Shown here: one piece after another, positions 44,026 to 58,685 of the stretch
How positions within the stretch are numbered: position 1 is the stretch's first letter
Layout: every line of letters starts with the position of its first letter
NCBI GenBank assembly: GCA_904063045.1
Contig: CAJFCJ010000003.1
Span: 1,240,001 to 1,304,000 of the forward strand
From: Dimorphilus gyrociliatus
Lineage: Eukaryota > Annelida > Polychaeta > Dinophilidae
Direction: 5' to 3'
Length of the DNA: 64,000 nucleotides
Notes under the pieces: generated by a model
Databases searched by the model: none
What the model was told of the DNA's origin: nothing
The model's input: only the letters and a program-made list of their open reading frames with translations
Made by a program: the position numbers and the translations under genes

Positions 44026-46536
44026 ATTTTATTAATTTCAATATGGTAAAGCGCTATGAGTTATTTTTAAACGAATTAATACGCCATACTAGTCATATTT
44101 TGACACTTAGAAATTAGTTAGATTGGTAAAGAATAGATTTTTTTCCTAAAATTTACAAATAGATGAAAATAGAAGAATGAAATTAAGACCACTTTAACAC
44201 TTTCAGGTTAAATATAGGTAGAATAGTCACTTTTTTATCTTGTTAATGAATCTTTAGCACTATTTCCTAAACTCTCCGACCTCTTCTTGTTTTTACGAAT
44301 AAATTTTAATAATTCTATACAAATGAAGAGATAAATATATATTCTTCTTTAAGGTTAAACGAGTACAATTGAAAATAAATATATAGAATAGATCTAGAGG
44401 TTATTGAACTATTTTCTAATTGCGAAATAGCTTTGAGATAAATTCTTTAATTTATATCTTTATATAGTTTATTTGATATTTTTTCAATATGTCGGCGTTG
44501 AACTTTACTGACATTAAATTTTTCTCATTTATCAATATATAGGCTGGAGAAACGTTGTTTAATATGAAACTTACGCGATAAACAGTAAAAATGAGTGATG
44601 TTATAGTATTTGATTAAAATATTCTAGAGAGATTCTTTTTCTGTTTTTGATACGTTAAGAAGATAAATACTAGTATTTGATGAAATATCTAGGGTTCTGC
44701 TTAAATATTAGGTCAATGCCTTGATATAGATTTATGATGTTGAATTATATCTGCTATTTAAAGTATGCTCTTCCAAAAGATAGTTGGGTACAACTATACT
44801 GAAATTATTTTTATTGAACGTTGGAAAGAAGAAAGGGACTGGTTAAAGCTACATACTAAAAATACTTTAGAAAATGGATAATGAGAGAATCCGGTTCCGT
44901 TCGGAATTGCTTCAGGAAGTAATGAAACATGGGGGTCTTTTTGTAGATATTCTCATTGTTCTCTTTAATAAACCAATTATAAAGGTAATTAAGGCAATAT
45001 CGCAAGAATATTGATTATATTTAGAATAATAATTAATAAACGACATTTATTTTACTAAGTTGTCAAAAATAAAAGTAATAAAATGTCAAAAAATATCTCA
45101 TTTCTCAGAAAATAGATAATTTTTCTTTTATAGAATTCTCTCTGTTTTCCATTACTTACCAGTCTAATATATAACTTTGACGTATGTAATTATCTAATTA
45201 TACATCATATACGAATAGCTAAACTTGAGACGTTAAATAGAATAAAGAACAATTTTTCAAAAATGTTCCATTTGAGTAATGTACGAGAAGACGCAACGTC
45301 AATTAAAATGTAAAAAGCGTACGTCACCTGCATTGTCTTCTTTCTCTTTTTTTTTTACATTCTTGCACTAAAAATAATATTGTTTAAGAAAATATGAGTA
45401 ATTAATTTTACAGCCAATCATAATTTATAGGAGGAAAAGCTTGAAGAATAGATATATTTAGGTATTCTGTTATCGTAATTGGTTAGTTTAGCTTCTTTTT
45501 TTAGAAATCATATGTTATTTTTTTGGAGCATAAATTATTTTACTCTAAACAAGACAAAAAATAATGTAAACTGAGATATAACAACTTAGATATTCGTTAA
45601 AAATATTTTTTCGTCTTGTGCTGCCATCTATCGAGAGAAATATTTTAATCTCAAGTTTTTTATTTCGACAATAAAAAGAATTACTGAGAACAGGTTTTAA
45701 TAGGCTTTGGCTTAGGCGTATATTAAAGAAATATTGCTTATATAAAATCATCTTTAAACTCTCTAATAAAGTAGATAGGGTAGATATAATATTGTTGTTG
45801 ATATATACATCTATACTAATCAGTATAATTCGAGTAGCTTAAAACCAATTTACCCTCATCTAATTAAAATTTAGTTTGTTTTCAGCCTACGGCGACACAA
45901 GTTTTCTAGTTATAAATAAAGAATGATAGAATAGAAAGTATTAAGAAGAGACGAGGATGTTAGACAGGCAGATAGACAGTCTAAGTTAAACTGTATAAGA
46001 GATTGAGTGAGCGAGAGAGAGAGAAAAAAAAATTTCCCAGTACCGTTCGATAGTTCGTTCCTCTGCCTTATCTAGTAAGGCACTCGAACTGATAAGTAAA
46101 TAAAGCGTGACGAATGGCTAATATACGTAAGACATTTTTTTCATTCGAAGTTTTCTTCATGTAGTAAACCAAGGCATAAAGAAAAGTACTTCAGTAGTTT
46201 TTATCATAAAGAAACTTTCTCCATAAATCTGTTTTTCAATTCATACGTTAGCCTTCTATACTATTCTGTATATATTTTATTTAAATGAATAACAAAATTA
46301 AACCGGATGTATTTGACTATCCTCGAAGCTTCTTGTCCCTTGAAAAAGCCTTTTTTTTTTATTTAAGATGCCATAGCTTTCATATTTCTTTTATAAGCTT
46401 AGGATGCGTACTCTTTCCGATGAATGCGGACAAAATATAATTGAGAATTAGCTAGGCCACCCAGTCTTCTAGAACGAATAAAAGTTGAGGAGACTGTAAA
46501 AGACTGTATGTTTTTATAAAAAAAACATTTATATAA

Positions 46537-46558
46537 ATATATATATATATATATATAT
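46537..46558. repeat. (TA)n microsatellite
   Basis: About eleven TA units in the gene-poor region. Confidence 0.8.
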
Positions 46559-47671
46559 TGCATTTATTTAGTTTAGTTATCTATAAATGAAATGGTCGAT
46601 CTCCTTTCTAGCTGACGATTGACGTTTCTGTCAAATTTGATGAGTTTTCTTGAAGAGAGGATGGAAAATTGGTAAAAAAATAAAAAATCAGCTTGCAAAT
46701 TGTTTATTAATTTTATCATTTAGACTTTTTTTCAGTTTGTTTGATTTTTACGTCGGGCAAGTCGAAGTTTTGGTTTTAAAGTTAAGCCTAAATATTTATC
46801 TTAGACGAAAAAAAATTAGAGTTAATCTATAAAGAGTTCAAATATAACCTAAAAAGAAAAATTACTGTTCAAACATTTTCCATTTTTATTTTTTTTCTAC
46901 GTTCTTCTTCATTAAAAACACCTTTTATAGCTTAAACTTATCTTCAATCGGTTTTTCTTGGATTTCTTTCTCCTCTTAAGATTATAGACCAGAGCGACAT
47001 CTGTTAGATGAGGATTATATAACGTATTATATAGTAATTTATCATATTTATCCGGATAAGTAAATAAGGGTAAGCGTCTACAAGGGAAGGCCTGTATGAA
47101 AAGTAAAATATAGAATGATTTTCATTTGGGACTAGTTGTCAAAAAAAATCAGTTTTTGATCTGTTTTGTTTTATGGGTGTCGCACAAGTAGAGGAGCTAG
47201 ATAATATCTTATCTATTGCGGAATTATCGAAATTCTTCTCTATAAGCGGTCGCATGTTATATTACACATCATACTTTATTATTTTCATATAATTGTGAGC
47301 GGGTTATTTTTTATATACATTGTATGTTTGGACGGTTAGCCTCGTGGCTTTCTTACAGAGTCTAATCGGTTTATTTTATAAAATTTGTGACAAATGGACA
47401 TTAATGACATTTTAGCTAAAATTACATTACAAAACTGGAAATGTTGTATTATTTTATATGATAGAAAGTAAATTTTTTAAAGAAACCTTGAGAACTCCTT
47501 TTCAAAGAAAAAAGGAAATAAAAAATAAATACAAAACTTTTATTACTCTTCATTTATATATTATACGAGCATAAACAGTTCCTTTATCGTCCTTTCCTCA
47601 TACTCTTTCTGTTTTATATATGCCGTCGTTATATTCCTTGTATTATGCTCTCTCTCTCTCTCTTATTCTTG

Positions 47672-47703
47672 TCCTTCTATCCTTCTATCCTTCTATCCTT
47701 CTG
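47672..47703. repeat. 8-base tandem repeat, four units
   Basis: Four consecutive copies of TCCTTCTA, the last with one change, beside a (TC)n run at 47,649-47,663. Confidence 0.85.
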
Positions 47704-50700
47704 TCAAGGGCGAAAGACACAGCATCAGCCTATATTGTTATTTTATAGGCCTAATCGACTATCTTGCTTTCACCTTACTCATCCGTCAAACGCCAATAGT
47801 TTTTGCTGCGTACACTTCCGATTAACTATAGTTTTTTCTCTACCCAATAATATTGTAAACGGTTTTGTTCTTTGAGACATTTTGACGCATAAGCGCGTAC
47901 TATTTATATGTATGATACGAATATAAATAGACGCTCAAGCGTCTTTTTTTTTCGTTTCATTAAAATTTGCTTACTAATTTGCTCTTTTCTAATATTTTTT
48001 TCGCAAGATTGTTAGTTTTTCAAAAGGTTTTAATAGTCTGCACTTCGTAAACTGTTTGCTTACGCTCAAACCTATTACCTAGTTTGTAACCATCTCTTCA
48101 TTCTTTCCTCCTACGTGTTTCTTCCTTTTTAATGTAACTCATCAGAAATCTTATCTATGGAATGTTAATGGACAACAAGGAATGTTTATATATCTGTAAT
48201 GCGGCTGTAACGTGATATAATTAGCAATCCTATAAATATATATAAAGCAGGTGCGAATTTTTGATAGAACTTTGTATCACACGTTCCGCCTCTTTAGCTG
48301 CAATCGGGCAACTAAACTATTTTTCTTTTATTTCCCAATTACTTTCATTTATATTAAGGACACAATATTCCCCTTAACACAATTGAAATACTGTAAAAAC
48401 TGGAAAAAAAATACTGTTCATTACTAAATTTTCTTCATTTTTTTTTAAAAAACAAACAATATCATTATAATTAAGATAATTCGATACTACGTAAAACATA
48501 ATATATTAACACTTCCAAGAATGAAATATACATTCGAACTACAATGTAGTTCTTTATACGAAATACTTAATATAATGAATAGATATCTATTAATAAAGTT
48601 ACATGGAATGTATTGAAAGTAGACTAGATCCTCGTAACGAACGTTTAGAGTATATTAAAAAACAAAAACTGGTATATGTTACACTATTGCCAAATAACGA
48701 ATCTATACTATGCAAACGGATGGAGGATTTAAAATGATAGTATTTATAAAATAATTACTTCATTTGGGTTACGAAAAGTAAATTGTTGCTAAGAATAGAC
48801 AGTTTAGAAGTAAAAGGCAAAGGGTTAATGATAAAATTATATGAAAATTTATTTTAAGCGATACTGTACTCGGGTTTAGTGCGTTTTAGGGTTAATCGAA
48901 ATATATTCACCTTCTTGGGGTTAAAATTTGTACATGCGTTCCAAGATATTTGTATTTTTCATATAAAATGTTTATATATAATATTTTAGTGACAATTATA
49001 TTAATAGAAGTTTGTCAACATTTCTAAAAGTTTGCTAAAGGGTATAAAATGTATCATTTCCAACTTTTTCTTCTTCTCTTCTAGATTCGACAGATTACAT
49101 GCTTGCATTAGGACTGATACGTGTTAGGAATAGGAAAACCAACTGGTGCAATCTGAATCTCAAGTAATAAATCTCATTAAATACATATTTCTCATTATCA
49201 ATTATGCAAAGAAATACGATAGATTGTATTATATTACGTATAAAAGTGAAAGAACATTAACGCGCATGCGTAGATAGAAACTTTCCAGGTTTCTTTAGCT
49301 ACGTTTCTAATAATAGAATTCTGGGAATAAAAAAAAACATTGTAACTTAAAAAGTTGTAGAAAAAAAAGTGAGGATAAGGATAAGGAGAAGAATTAATAA
49401 AAAGAAATGGGAGGAGAGAGGTGGACAATAACAAAGAAAGGGTGCCCTAAAAGCGTGGAATTGATATTACAGGAAAGTGCATTGTAAGAAGGTTTCCTTA
49501 ACTACCCTAGACCTATGGTAGATACTCTTTCTGACAAGTTTGACAAACAACACCTTCTTATAGAACAGGAAATGGTTTTTCATGTTCTCTTTTATCTCCT
49601 GTACTCCTTATACACCGTCGACCGACAAACAACGACGCAGTTCTTTCAAGTAGGTTAAGTGGAGTGTTTGGGAAGAAGTCAGCGCCTTGGGGCCGTCTGT
49701 TTAGCTTATCTACAACAGAAAAATTACAAAATCCTTTTAAAGATCTATTCAAAGAGTTGCTATTATAAACGAAGTGAATTTTCCAAAGGAAAACTCAAAG
49801 AATATGAAGAAAGAAAGTTTATTGAACTTTTGCAAAACTCTACCAGTTTATGGACTGTATATGAATAATTTTGAAGATTACTTACGATTTATCAAGTTTA
49901 TAAAGAGAAATTATTATTAAATATGATGGCGTCCATTAAGAAAATTGGCTGTAAAATCGTTATCAAAATAATATACGTATTTCTTTTATTTAAAAAAGGC
50001 GGGAATCGATTAATATATTATAAATTAGATTTGTTCAATTTACTGATTTACAGGCAATCTGTAACATACAAAAAATATTTTCGACAAAAGAAGAATAACG
50101 ACGCCCTAAGGAGACGGTTCATTTAATATTGGTACAGGATATTCTGAAATATAATTCTACTTTGAATCTACAAAATGTAGAAGTAGGGTTTATATGAGAA
50201 AAAAGCACACTTTTTTATAAATCTTTTTAACTTCCGTGACCTATTGTCCCCTCTCTCTCCCTCTTCCCCTATCTCTCTCTCTCCCTCTCTCTTTGTAATA
50301 TACATCATATATGTGTGTATATGCATCTCTGTCTCGTGATTTGTCAAAGCCTGAAAAGTTTTTGTAGAAGATACGGTATCGAGGCTGTCTTGTTATCTCA
50401 ATTATCTTTCCTTCTCCCTCTTTGTATACACAATCAACACTTAATTGATCCGCGGAGAAGATAAAAGTAAATTGTCCAATATTAACTAAAATCATCTGCT
50501 GTTTAAATAATTAACAATAAAATTAGTTAGAAATATTAAGACAATACAATTATCAATTTTATTTAATTAATAAATAAAGTAAATTTTTAGCAATATTCCT
50601 TTATTAGATTAATAATAAGAGCATCATATAAAAGAAACAGCTAAACAATTTTTTGTACGACAAGAAAATTATTCATTTCTCTTTTTTTTTCTTCTTGTTT

Positions 50701-51674
50701 TTTTTCTCCTACCAAAAATTAGCCTGATTAAAAAATGTCCCTTTGGGGAAACCTCTTTTTTTGGAAGCTAATTCTGTCCTAAAACTCCCCTAGACCTATT
50801 CTGACAAATATTTAGCTGTTTTTCACTAGAAAGACTTAAAGGGGAAAAACAATCAGCTGGACATAAAAAAGAAAAGGATTTGTAAAAAACCAACGGGAGG
50901 GAAAAGAGATAAATGTATAGCTAGATAGATATATTAGATGGAAAAAGTGAATGCAAAGGGAAGAGGGAAGAGAAATAGAAGAGAAAAAAAAAATTATTGT
51001 CTATATATTTCAAAGAAAAATGATTCTCTCAGAAGCTAATTACTGTTTTAAAAGTCGTCTTCATGAGAATTTTCCTTTGTATACCTGGAGAGACTGTCAT
51101 TTTTCGTCATGCCGTTTTGCATTCTTTTTAAAGAATACCTATAAAATTGATCGAAATTTTCCTTTCTTTCTCTTTCCACTATAATAAAGTATTTGAAAGA
51201 ATATTATTTAGATAGATTACAAATACAAGTTTATATATAAACTATATAAACATACAATTTAAATTAACGCCTATAATACATAAAGAATATTCAAAAACAC
51301 CATTTACATAATCTATGTATAGAGGTCGTCTTAACCTTATTTTTTCAAGGCTATTCAGTATTTTCTTAATATTATCGTTTCAAATATTTACTTGTATCGT
51401 TTAATTATTTTTAATTAAAATAATAAAAAGGAATTGCCTATCATTCATACATGTATAACAGCTGCTTAAAAAAGAGAAAAATCTAACAAATATGCGTAAA
51501 GGCCTTTTACAAACAATCTTCTAGTTGATTCAGCTTCTATGATAAATAGACTTTTGAATTTTGTTGATCCTAAAGCATTTTAACTTTCTTGTTCCCTTGT
51601 TTTCATTTCTTTTCTTTTCTTCTTTCATTATAAGACTAGCATGTTTTACTTTTTGTTATGGCTTCATTTATGAA

Positions 51675-51692
51675 CTCTCTCTCTCTCTCTCT
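51675..51692. repeat. (CT)n microsatellite
   Basis: Nine CT units in AT-rich non-coding sequence. Confidence 0.8.
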
Positions 51693-54069
51693 GTTTCATT
51701 GTCTTTATTTCCATCTTCTTCTAGATTTTTATAGCCCTTTTTTCAAAAAAAAAAACTATATAGCTTTTCAGTACGCTATAACTTATGCTGGATAAATAAT
51801 TGCAAAACAACATATGCACTTCCGCATCGCCTTTGGCCTGTGGCTAAAGTTTTACCAAACTTAACTACATTCCTCTTAGTTCCAACCTTTATATAATTTT
51901 CCCTCTTTAGTACATAACATTTTCTGTCTCACGCAATCTAAATGCATATAATACTTTAAAGGTAAATGTATCGTTCACGATAACAATTAGGTAAAACTAC
52001 TATTATTATAGGCCTTTTTTCTGTGTCTAAACCAATATGAATGTGTGTATGGAGATAGCTTTAATAAAATTCAATGTAACGTATTTTTGTAATGCTTGTC
52101 TGTATTCATAATTTTTTCTTTTAAATGGAAAAACCATTTAGAAGGATAAGTGAATCAATAAAGTAAAACAATCCAATGTATATCCATCTATATATTATTT
52201 TATGATCTACGGATCGATTAAAACTATGTCTATAAGCATGGTAATAACGTACAAGTCAGGCATTAGCAACTTATAATATAACAAGGAACTAGAGATAAAA
52301 CTCTAGTTCTGGTGACGATCGGAAAATATTGTATATTTCCATAAGGGATTTATAACAAGGAAACCTTAAAATAATGAGAGAAAGTCGGAAAATGGAGAAA
52401 GTTTTCACCTATACGGATATAGAAGAGAGGAAGAGGAAAGAAGAAGAAAAAGAAGAAAAGTAAATGAAATATTAAAAAATTAACATAAAGAAATCTATGA
52501 AAATTTTAAAATGAATAAAACCAATAGAATAAGTGAAAGTTAGAGAGAAAATCCATAATTTCAAGTGTAAAAAATATACCTTTAATTTTTTTTAATATGT
52601 AAACAGTATGGAATTTGTGTACTTAAGGATAAATTTATCACACAAATTTGCATTAGAAAAATAGGCAAACCGTTTGGGCATTTGGGCCGTTTCACTCGGT
52701 TTTGTTAATATTTAAACAAGTTTTCTACAGACCGAACAGTAAATCAGTGGAGAAGGAAGAAATTAAAAATAAATCATTTGTCAATCTTTCTTTTTTGTTT
52801 TCTTTAGAAAGAAATAATTTAAATAGATTAGAAAATGTTTACAGAAGAAAAGAGACAAAAGATTAATCGTTGTCAAATGATAAAAAACGGAATATAGTAT
52901 TTTCAATTAATTAAGTAAATAGCTACAGAAGCTCTATATGATTTATACAATATTATAGATATACTATATATTTACTCTATACACCTTTTAATCATTAATA
53001 TTCTCAATACTTTTCTCTTCATCCTTTATTTATTTGTTATTAATCTATTTATATAAATTAATTTATAAAAATATATTCATATATTTACATTCTTGTAAAT
53101 ATTTCGTAAATACATAAATATACAAAATTCTTTACATCTTTTAAGAATGCAATTCTTCAATATAAAACCTTTTTTATAAGTTATTCTATAGTTTTTTCTA
53201 AAAGTAATTGCAATCATTTCTTTCTAGCTGTTTTTCTCCGATAAGAGAGAAAAAGATAAAAGACGAACGAGGAGAAAAATGGTTGGTTAACTAACCAACT
53301 CGAACTAAGCTTTCAAATTTTATCCATATGGTATATATCGAAGTTATACAGAAAAGATAAGCAAATTGAGAAATAGAACGAAAGGAAGAAGGAAGATAGA
53401 AAGAGAAAAAAACATTATACAGTATAACATAGACATTACCATAAATCAAGTATATATGTAAATAAGAATATTTTACATTTTTATTTATAGATTACAGAAT
53501 ATTTTGAATTATATTTGTAAAAAAAGTTTTGTAATATAAGAATGATAAACTTTTACAATGTCATCAAATAACTCGTGTTCAAACTGCTTGAACAAGCTCA
53601 TAAAATATATTGACCATATCTAAATTCAGTAGTATAATAAAAAAAAATGTAAAACAAGGGAGAAAAGAACAATGACGATTGATAGATTGACTAAAGAGAC
53701 AGAGAGACAGACAGAGAGTATGAGAGAAAAAATGGGAAGCCTAAAAGAATAATTATATCATGCTTAATCACTGTCTGGTTTTCTTTTTTTTTTAAAAAGA
53801 AAACGTTATTAAGAATAAATTAATTAGAAGAAGAGAAGAAGAATTCTTGTATTAGAGATAAAAGACGAATTAAATGGTAAAGTTCGTAATGACAAAAAAT
53901 TGAAAGAATATTAAATATTTAATGTTATTATAAAACTGAAGAGAAAACTTTTGTATCGAGATTACAATTAAATTTATATATCTATATTTCTTCCATTAAA
54001 AGAGAAGGAAAATGTATAGAAAAGAGAATAAAGAATACAGTATAGTGTTTTTATACTAGCATACAGTGT

Positions 54070-54160
54070 ATATATATATATATATACTGTATATTTATAT
54101 AGTATGCGTATTGCTAATCCTCTTGCGTACGAATACGTCATTTCGTTTATACAGTATATT
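54070..54160. repeat. TA palindromes with ACTGT and ACAGT cores
   Basis: A CAGTG, a TA run, then ACTGTAT form an inverted pair at 54,064-54,092. A separate ATACAGTATAT lies at about 54,149-54,159. Confidence 0.6.
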
Positions 54161-55430
54161 TAAAATCTTGTATTGAATATAAATAGCAAATTACATAAAA
54201 ATAAATATACATTTATTATTATTCTTAAGTCATTTTTGCACAATTTGTACAATTATGTTAAAATAAAATTGAATATTTTTTGCATAGTTTCAAAGATAAA
54301 AAGTAATAAGTAATAAAGAAATAATCCTGTTAGTACTACTTTCTAAATCATATATAATACGTTAATAAATCCTTTATCTTAATGACGATTAACCGATATT
54401 TCAATTAAAATATATTAAAAAGTGTTATTTTTGATAAGATATTATAGATAACCTACACTTATCGATCATTTTAAATGCCTTTATCCGCAAGTTTTATGAC
54501 TCTGATAAATTAGTTAATCATTTACATATACATGTATTTTGTTCCCTAATCTTTACAGAATGTTAAATAACTTTCTAAATATGGTTAAATCTAGAAAGAA
54601 TGCATTTCTATAGACTTTAAATCAAGTAAAAGCTGTTTTCTTATAAGAGTAGAATAATAAATATATTAGTATATTTAATAAATAAATAAAACATTAATGG
54701 AAGATACAAGATAGCAAAGAGAAAAGAGAGATATAGAAAAAGAAGAAGAGATGCAGAGTAGGAGAAAGATAGAGCATATAAATGTATATTATTTATGTAT
54801 TAATTCTAAATTCTTTCTAATTTTCTCATTCTTCACTTTTCCTATTCTCATTTCGTCTATATACACATTTATTCTGAATAGAGATTTAATTGTTTTTGAA
54901 CAAGTTAAATGTGAATATTTTTATTTTAAATTATGTAACATCATTAATATTTTATACAGGCCTATGATGATCTAAATTTCTTTCCTTCTTTTATCTATCT
55001 CGTTTTTTTTTATCAATTTAATAATCATTAGGAAGCTGAAGAAGAAAAAAAGAAATCTTTCTATATTTCTACTTTCTAATTCAGTTATTTTATTGTTTTT
55101 GTTGTCTTTTTTTCTTAATTTTACAAGTTTTTTTTGTTGTTGTTGTTTGAATTGAATAGCTTCAATTATTTAACTATGAACAAAATATTCAAAAATTTAA
55201 TTAATATTAATATAAGCAAATTAGATAGATCTCTAGATTAAGCCAAATGTAATTGAATACGTTAAGTGAAAAATGATAAGAGAGAGTATTTCTTTTTTTT
55301 TTGTAAAAATGTTACAGGGTTAGGGAGATTAAAGATCGGAGGAAGATGCAGGTTGTTTTCTCTTGTCAACGTTTAGTTTATTATTCTCTTTCCTCTAAAG
55401 TTTCAACGATGTTTTATGGTTGATTTAGTC

Positions 55431-57936
55431 TCATGTATGATCGTGGAGGCGTTCAACTCCATTGTCTGATATTCTCGTACCATTTCTCTCCACTAGAGCC
55501 ACTTGATGATATGCGGAATCGGACAGTCTTTTCCGTCCGCAGAAAGCAGCCAATCTGCCTCTGAACTGCTTACGAAAAGCGTAATAGATGACAAAATTAG
55601 CTGCGCTATTAGCGCAAACTATTAAGTTAGAGCATTGAAAGAAAATAAAGTAGGCTGACACGCAATAGTATTGTGTATGACCGATAATTACAAATAGTAA
55701 TTGATTGAGAAAAGCTGGGGTTTGACAGAAGATAAAGACAAGCACGATGACAACCATAACTAGGGTTAAATTTTGCTCTTCGTCATCGTCTTCTCCTCCA
55801 ATTGACCGTTTTAGTCTTCGATTACGAGCCGCAATAAGTTCCCTTATTAGGTGGGTATTTAAGAAGATGAGCAGGATTAATGGTATTAGTAAAACCACTA
55901 GTAAGTAAACAACCACTTCGTAGGTATATTTGTAGACTTTGTTCTGAACAAAATCCCGCTGTTTTGATTCCATATAAGTGGAATTTGGTAAAGATTCCAG
56001 TTTTACTTCAAAGAATCTTGGTATGCAGTAGACGACACTAAATAATACCAATAGACCAACTTGCAACCGTACTTTCCTCTTTGTACACAACTGATTGGCT
56101 CGAAAAGGTCGACAGATTGCTATGTATCTGTGGTTTATAATAACATACAAAAGAAATAAATCGTCTTTAACACCAAATTAGTAAACCCTATTAGTCTACC
56201 ACTAATTAATATTAAATTAACGAATAAATAAATAAATTAATTAATTACATATATAATTATAATATTCATTTTCCCAGGCAATAAAGATATTAGATAAATT
56301 TCAATTGTTTATCATAACAACGAACACTAAAGACAGAAGTACTAGAATATTATAAATATGATAAAATGTCAATTATTATTTACAGCAAAGATATGAGATA
56401 TATCTTTATTCTTATTTTGCTAATATTGAAATGGAATATTGATAATTTATTAAATAAGACTTTCTGTTCTCTTGAAAAGAAAACAACGCATCCTTTCACA
56501 ATTATAGTAGCCTGAAAATGGTTTGATAAAGTATTTTAATATCTCAAATTACCTTTCACAGAGATGATAAAAAGCTAATAATTAATGATAAAAAATCACT
56601 TTCCGATTAAGCGTATTATCTCTTGTACAAAGTCACCTTTTTTCTTAGTAAAATCTTTAATTAACTACTAATATTCTTTTATACAAATAACTGTCAGTTT
56701 TATAAAGAATAATTCAACAGCTTTACTATTATGAATTTTTCAATTGAAAACCAGTATTGGATAAACAACGCTTCTATTCAAAGCATAGAAACTGATAGTT
56801 TCACCCTTCCAAAGATATAGGATGAACAAAAAGAAAATGGAGAAAAATTGGGAATAAAATAGAGAATAAATGATAATTTTATAAGTATTAGGCTATAAGT
56901 GGCTATTCAGACGTTATTGACAATAAACAGTGATTGTTTACAATTACCGAGAGCCCTGTCCTTCGATTAACGCTAAAAATAGCAATTAAACGATAAATTC
57001 TATTCGACTTTCACTTGTTCTAATCCCTTTTTAATAAATTATTACCTAATTAAAAAATAACAATATTTATTTAATAAAATTCTTGAGTCTCTTTAGATAG
57101 ATTGTTTACTTGAATACAATCATTTTTGTCTTCTTCATTCTCTCTTTTAATAGATAAAAACTACCACTGTTTCTTCAACCGTCTTTTTCTTCTTCCTTGC
57201 TATTTCCCAATCGAATAGGCTGATGTTTACATTAGCTAATGCTTAATACTTAGTAGAAAGTTTTTGTTCAATATTTGCGAGGCCTATATTATTTACTTTG
57301 GTAACAACTAATCAAAAAAAGTTGTAAATAGGTAATTACATTTTCCCCTTCTGTAGTAAGATTTTATCCTACATATCCCTCCGTGTGAAATCTTTGATTA
57401 CAAAAAAGTTCAAAAGATTCGATGATAATGATAAGAAAACTATGTAAACTAAGGATATGCATGATTAATTATTCACTCTTTCTATATAGACGAAATTTAG
57501 GACATATATCGTACTTCAAAGATGAAATTAATTGGGTATCTTACCTATTAAAGGCGACCAGAACCGTCATCCAAACAGTTAAGAATTGCGTTATGTGAAC
57601 AAAAGGCCAAAATATAACTTGTATGTAGGGTTGAATCATATTCTTAATGGATAGTGCCTGTAAATATATGGTCATGGCTGGAAAGATTTGGCATATACCG
57701 GAAATGAAGAGAAATAAGGAATCTGTCAAGGCTAGGCATTGGAGTAGAAAAGTTGCAACTCGATTATGCTTTTCCCACGACAGAACCATAAAGGATAGGG
57801 TATTCCCTATAATACCAAATATTACTATAGGCCCAAATATTCCAACATAGATTATAAATAATACGCGACTGCATTCGAGTTCCTGATCTTCAACTTTCTC
57901 AGAAGGAGGAGCAGTAACATTCGAATTATTTAACAT
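55431..57936 (-). CDS. FMRFamide-type neuropeptide GPCR
   Basis: Two exons on the minus strand, 57936-57545 and 56127-55431, split in phase 2 inside the DRY-equivalent codons, giving 362 residues. The extracellular N-terminus has two glycosylation-type sites (NNS, NVT). TM1 has GNTLS, TM2 LALTDSLFLF, and TM3 ends VAFNRYIAICRPF (N-R-Y in place of D-R-Y). TM5 is followed by a basic loop with an acidic EDDDEE stretch, TM6 has FCQTPAF, and TM7 has NSAANFVIYYAFRKQFR. This pattern, including NLTLVMVVIVLVFIFCQTP, is characteristic of invertebrate FMRFamide and related peptide receptors. The exact ligand cannot be told. The intron within the DRY region differs from the intronless orphan GPCRs in the same window. 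The 1,417-base intron holds nothing recognisable. Confidence 0.9.
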
Positions 57937-58460
57937 TTTTCGTTATTATCTGTAACTGTTTCTCTCCGCTCCGGTAAAATGTTTACATCTGAAACAATAA
58001 TAAATAAGATACATGATATCTATTTAAATAGTAATCATTTTAAATTCATTACATGTACTGCAACAAATAGCGAATTAGTATACTTATTTGTATGTACATA
58101 ATATGTATTCGAATAACAAATAATAGAAATTAGAGAAGTCTATGCTACGCTAGACATTTCAAAGTCTTCTAGGATTATAAAAAGGATACATTAAATCATT
58201 ACATAATTAATATGGTATTTATCGTTATGCTTTCCCTGCTTAGCTCTTGGTCAAACTTGGTCATTCTATGAGTTTTCGTTCTTAATACAAGTATTAATTT
58301 AACAGTTATTAGGAAAATAACGAAAAGGATATTAAAGTCTCTAGGTCCCTAATTAATTAATATTGCATATAGGTAATCACAATGAGTTATCTAATAAATA
58401 TATAATATATAAAGCTATCTAATTGAATAAATTATTTAGATATATAAACTGCATATAAAT

Positions 58461-58477
58461 TATATACAGTATATATG
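58461..58477. repeat. TA palindrome with ACAGT core
   Basis: TATATACAGTATATATG, one copy of the dispersed motif. Confidence 0.6.
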
Positions 58478-58685
58478 CACCGATATATAAAAGTATTTAT
58501 TAAAGCCTTTCCATCTTACTATTCCATCTTCCTTTGGCAACAACTCTAATCAATAAACTTATTAAGAACAAGGTCATTTGATTAATTAAATATAGAAAAT
58601 TTCGCAACCGGTATAAGGCAATAATATATTTGAATGAATTATGAATGTTTGTATGTAAATTATTATATAAGATAATTATATTATA

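Larger units (their letters stand above)
42688..55430. other. 12.7-kb gene-poor region
   Basis: No gene that I can support. Open frames here are short and low-complexity. It holds microsatellites (46,537-46,558, 51,675-51,692), an 8-base tandem repeat (47,672-47,703), TA palindromes (44,011-44,025; 54,070-54,160) and a CTCF-like string at 45,621-45,633. A GC-richer patch at about 49,540-49,710 and an NRF1-like GCGCATGCG (49,262-49,270) could be regulatory. Large enough to hold distal enhancers of the peptide-receptor gene, which is inference. Confidence 0.5.

Noticed and set aside
49558-49752. 64-codon minus-strand frame in a GC-richer patch
   Set aside because: No recognisable domain or convincing splice context. 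I mention the patch only as possible regulatory DNA.
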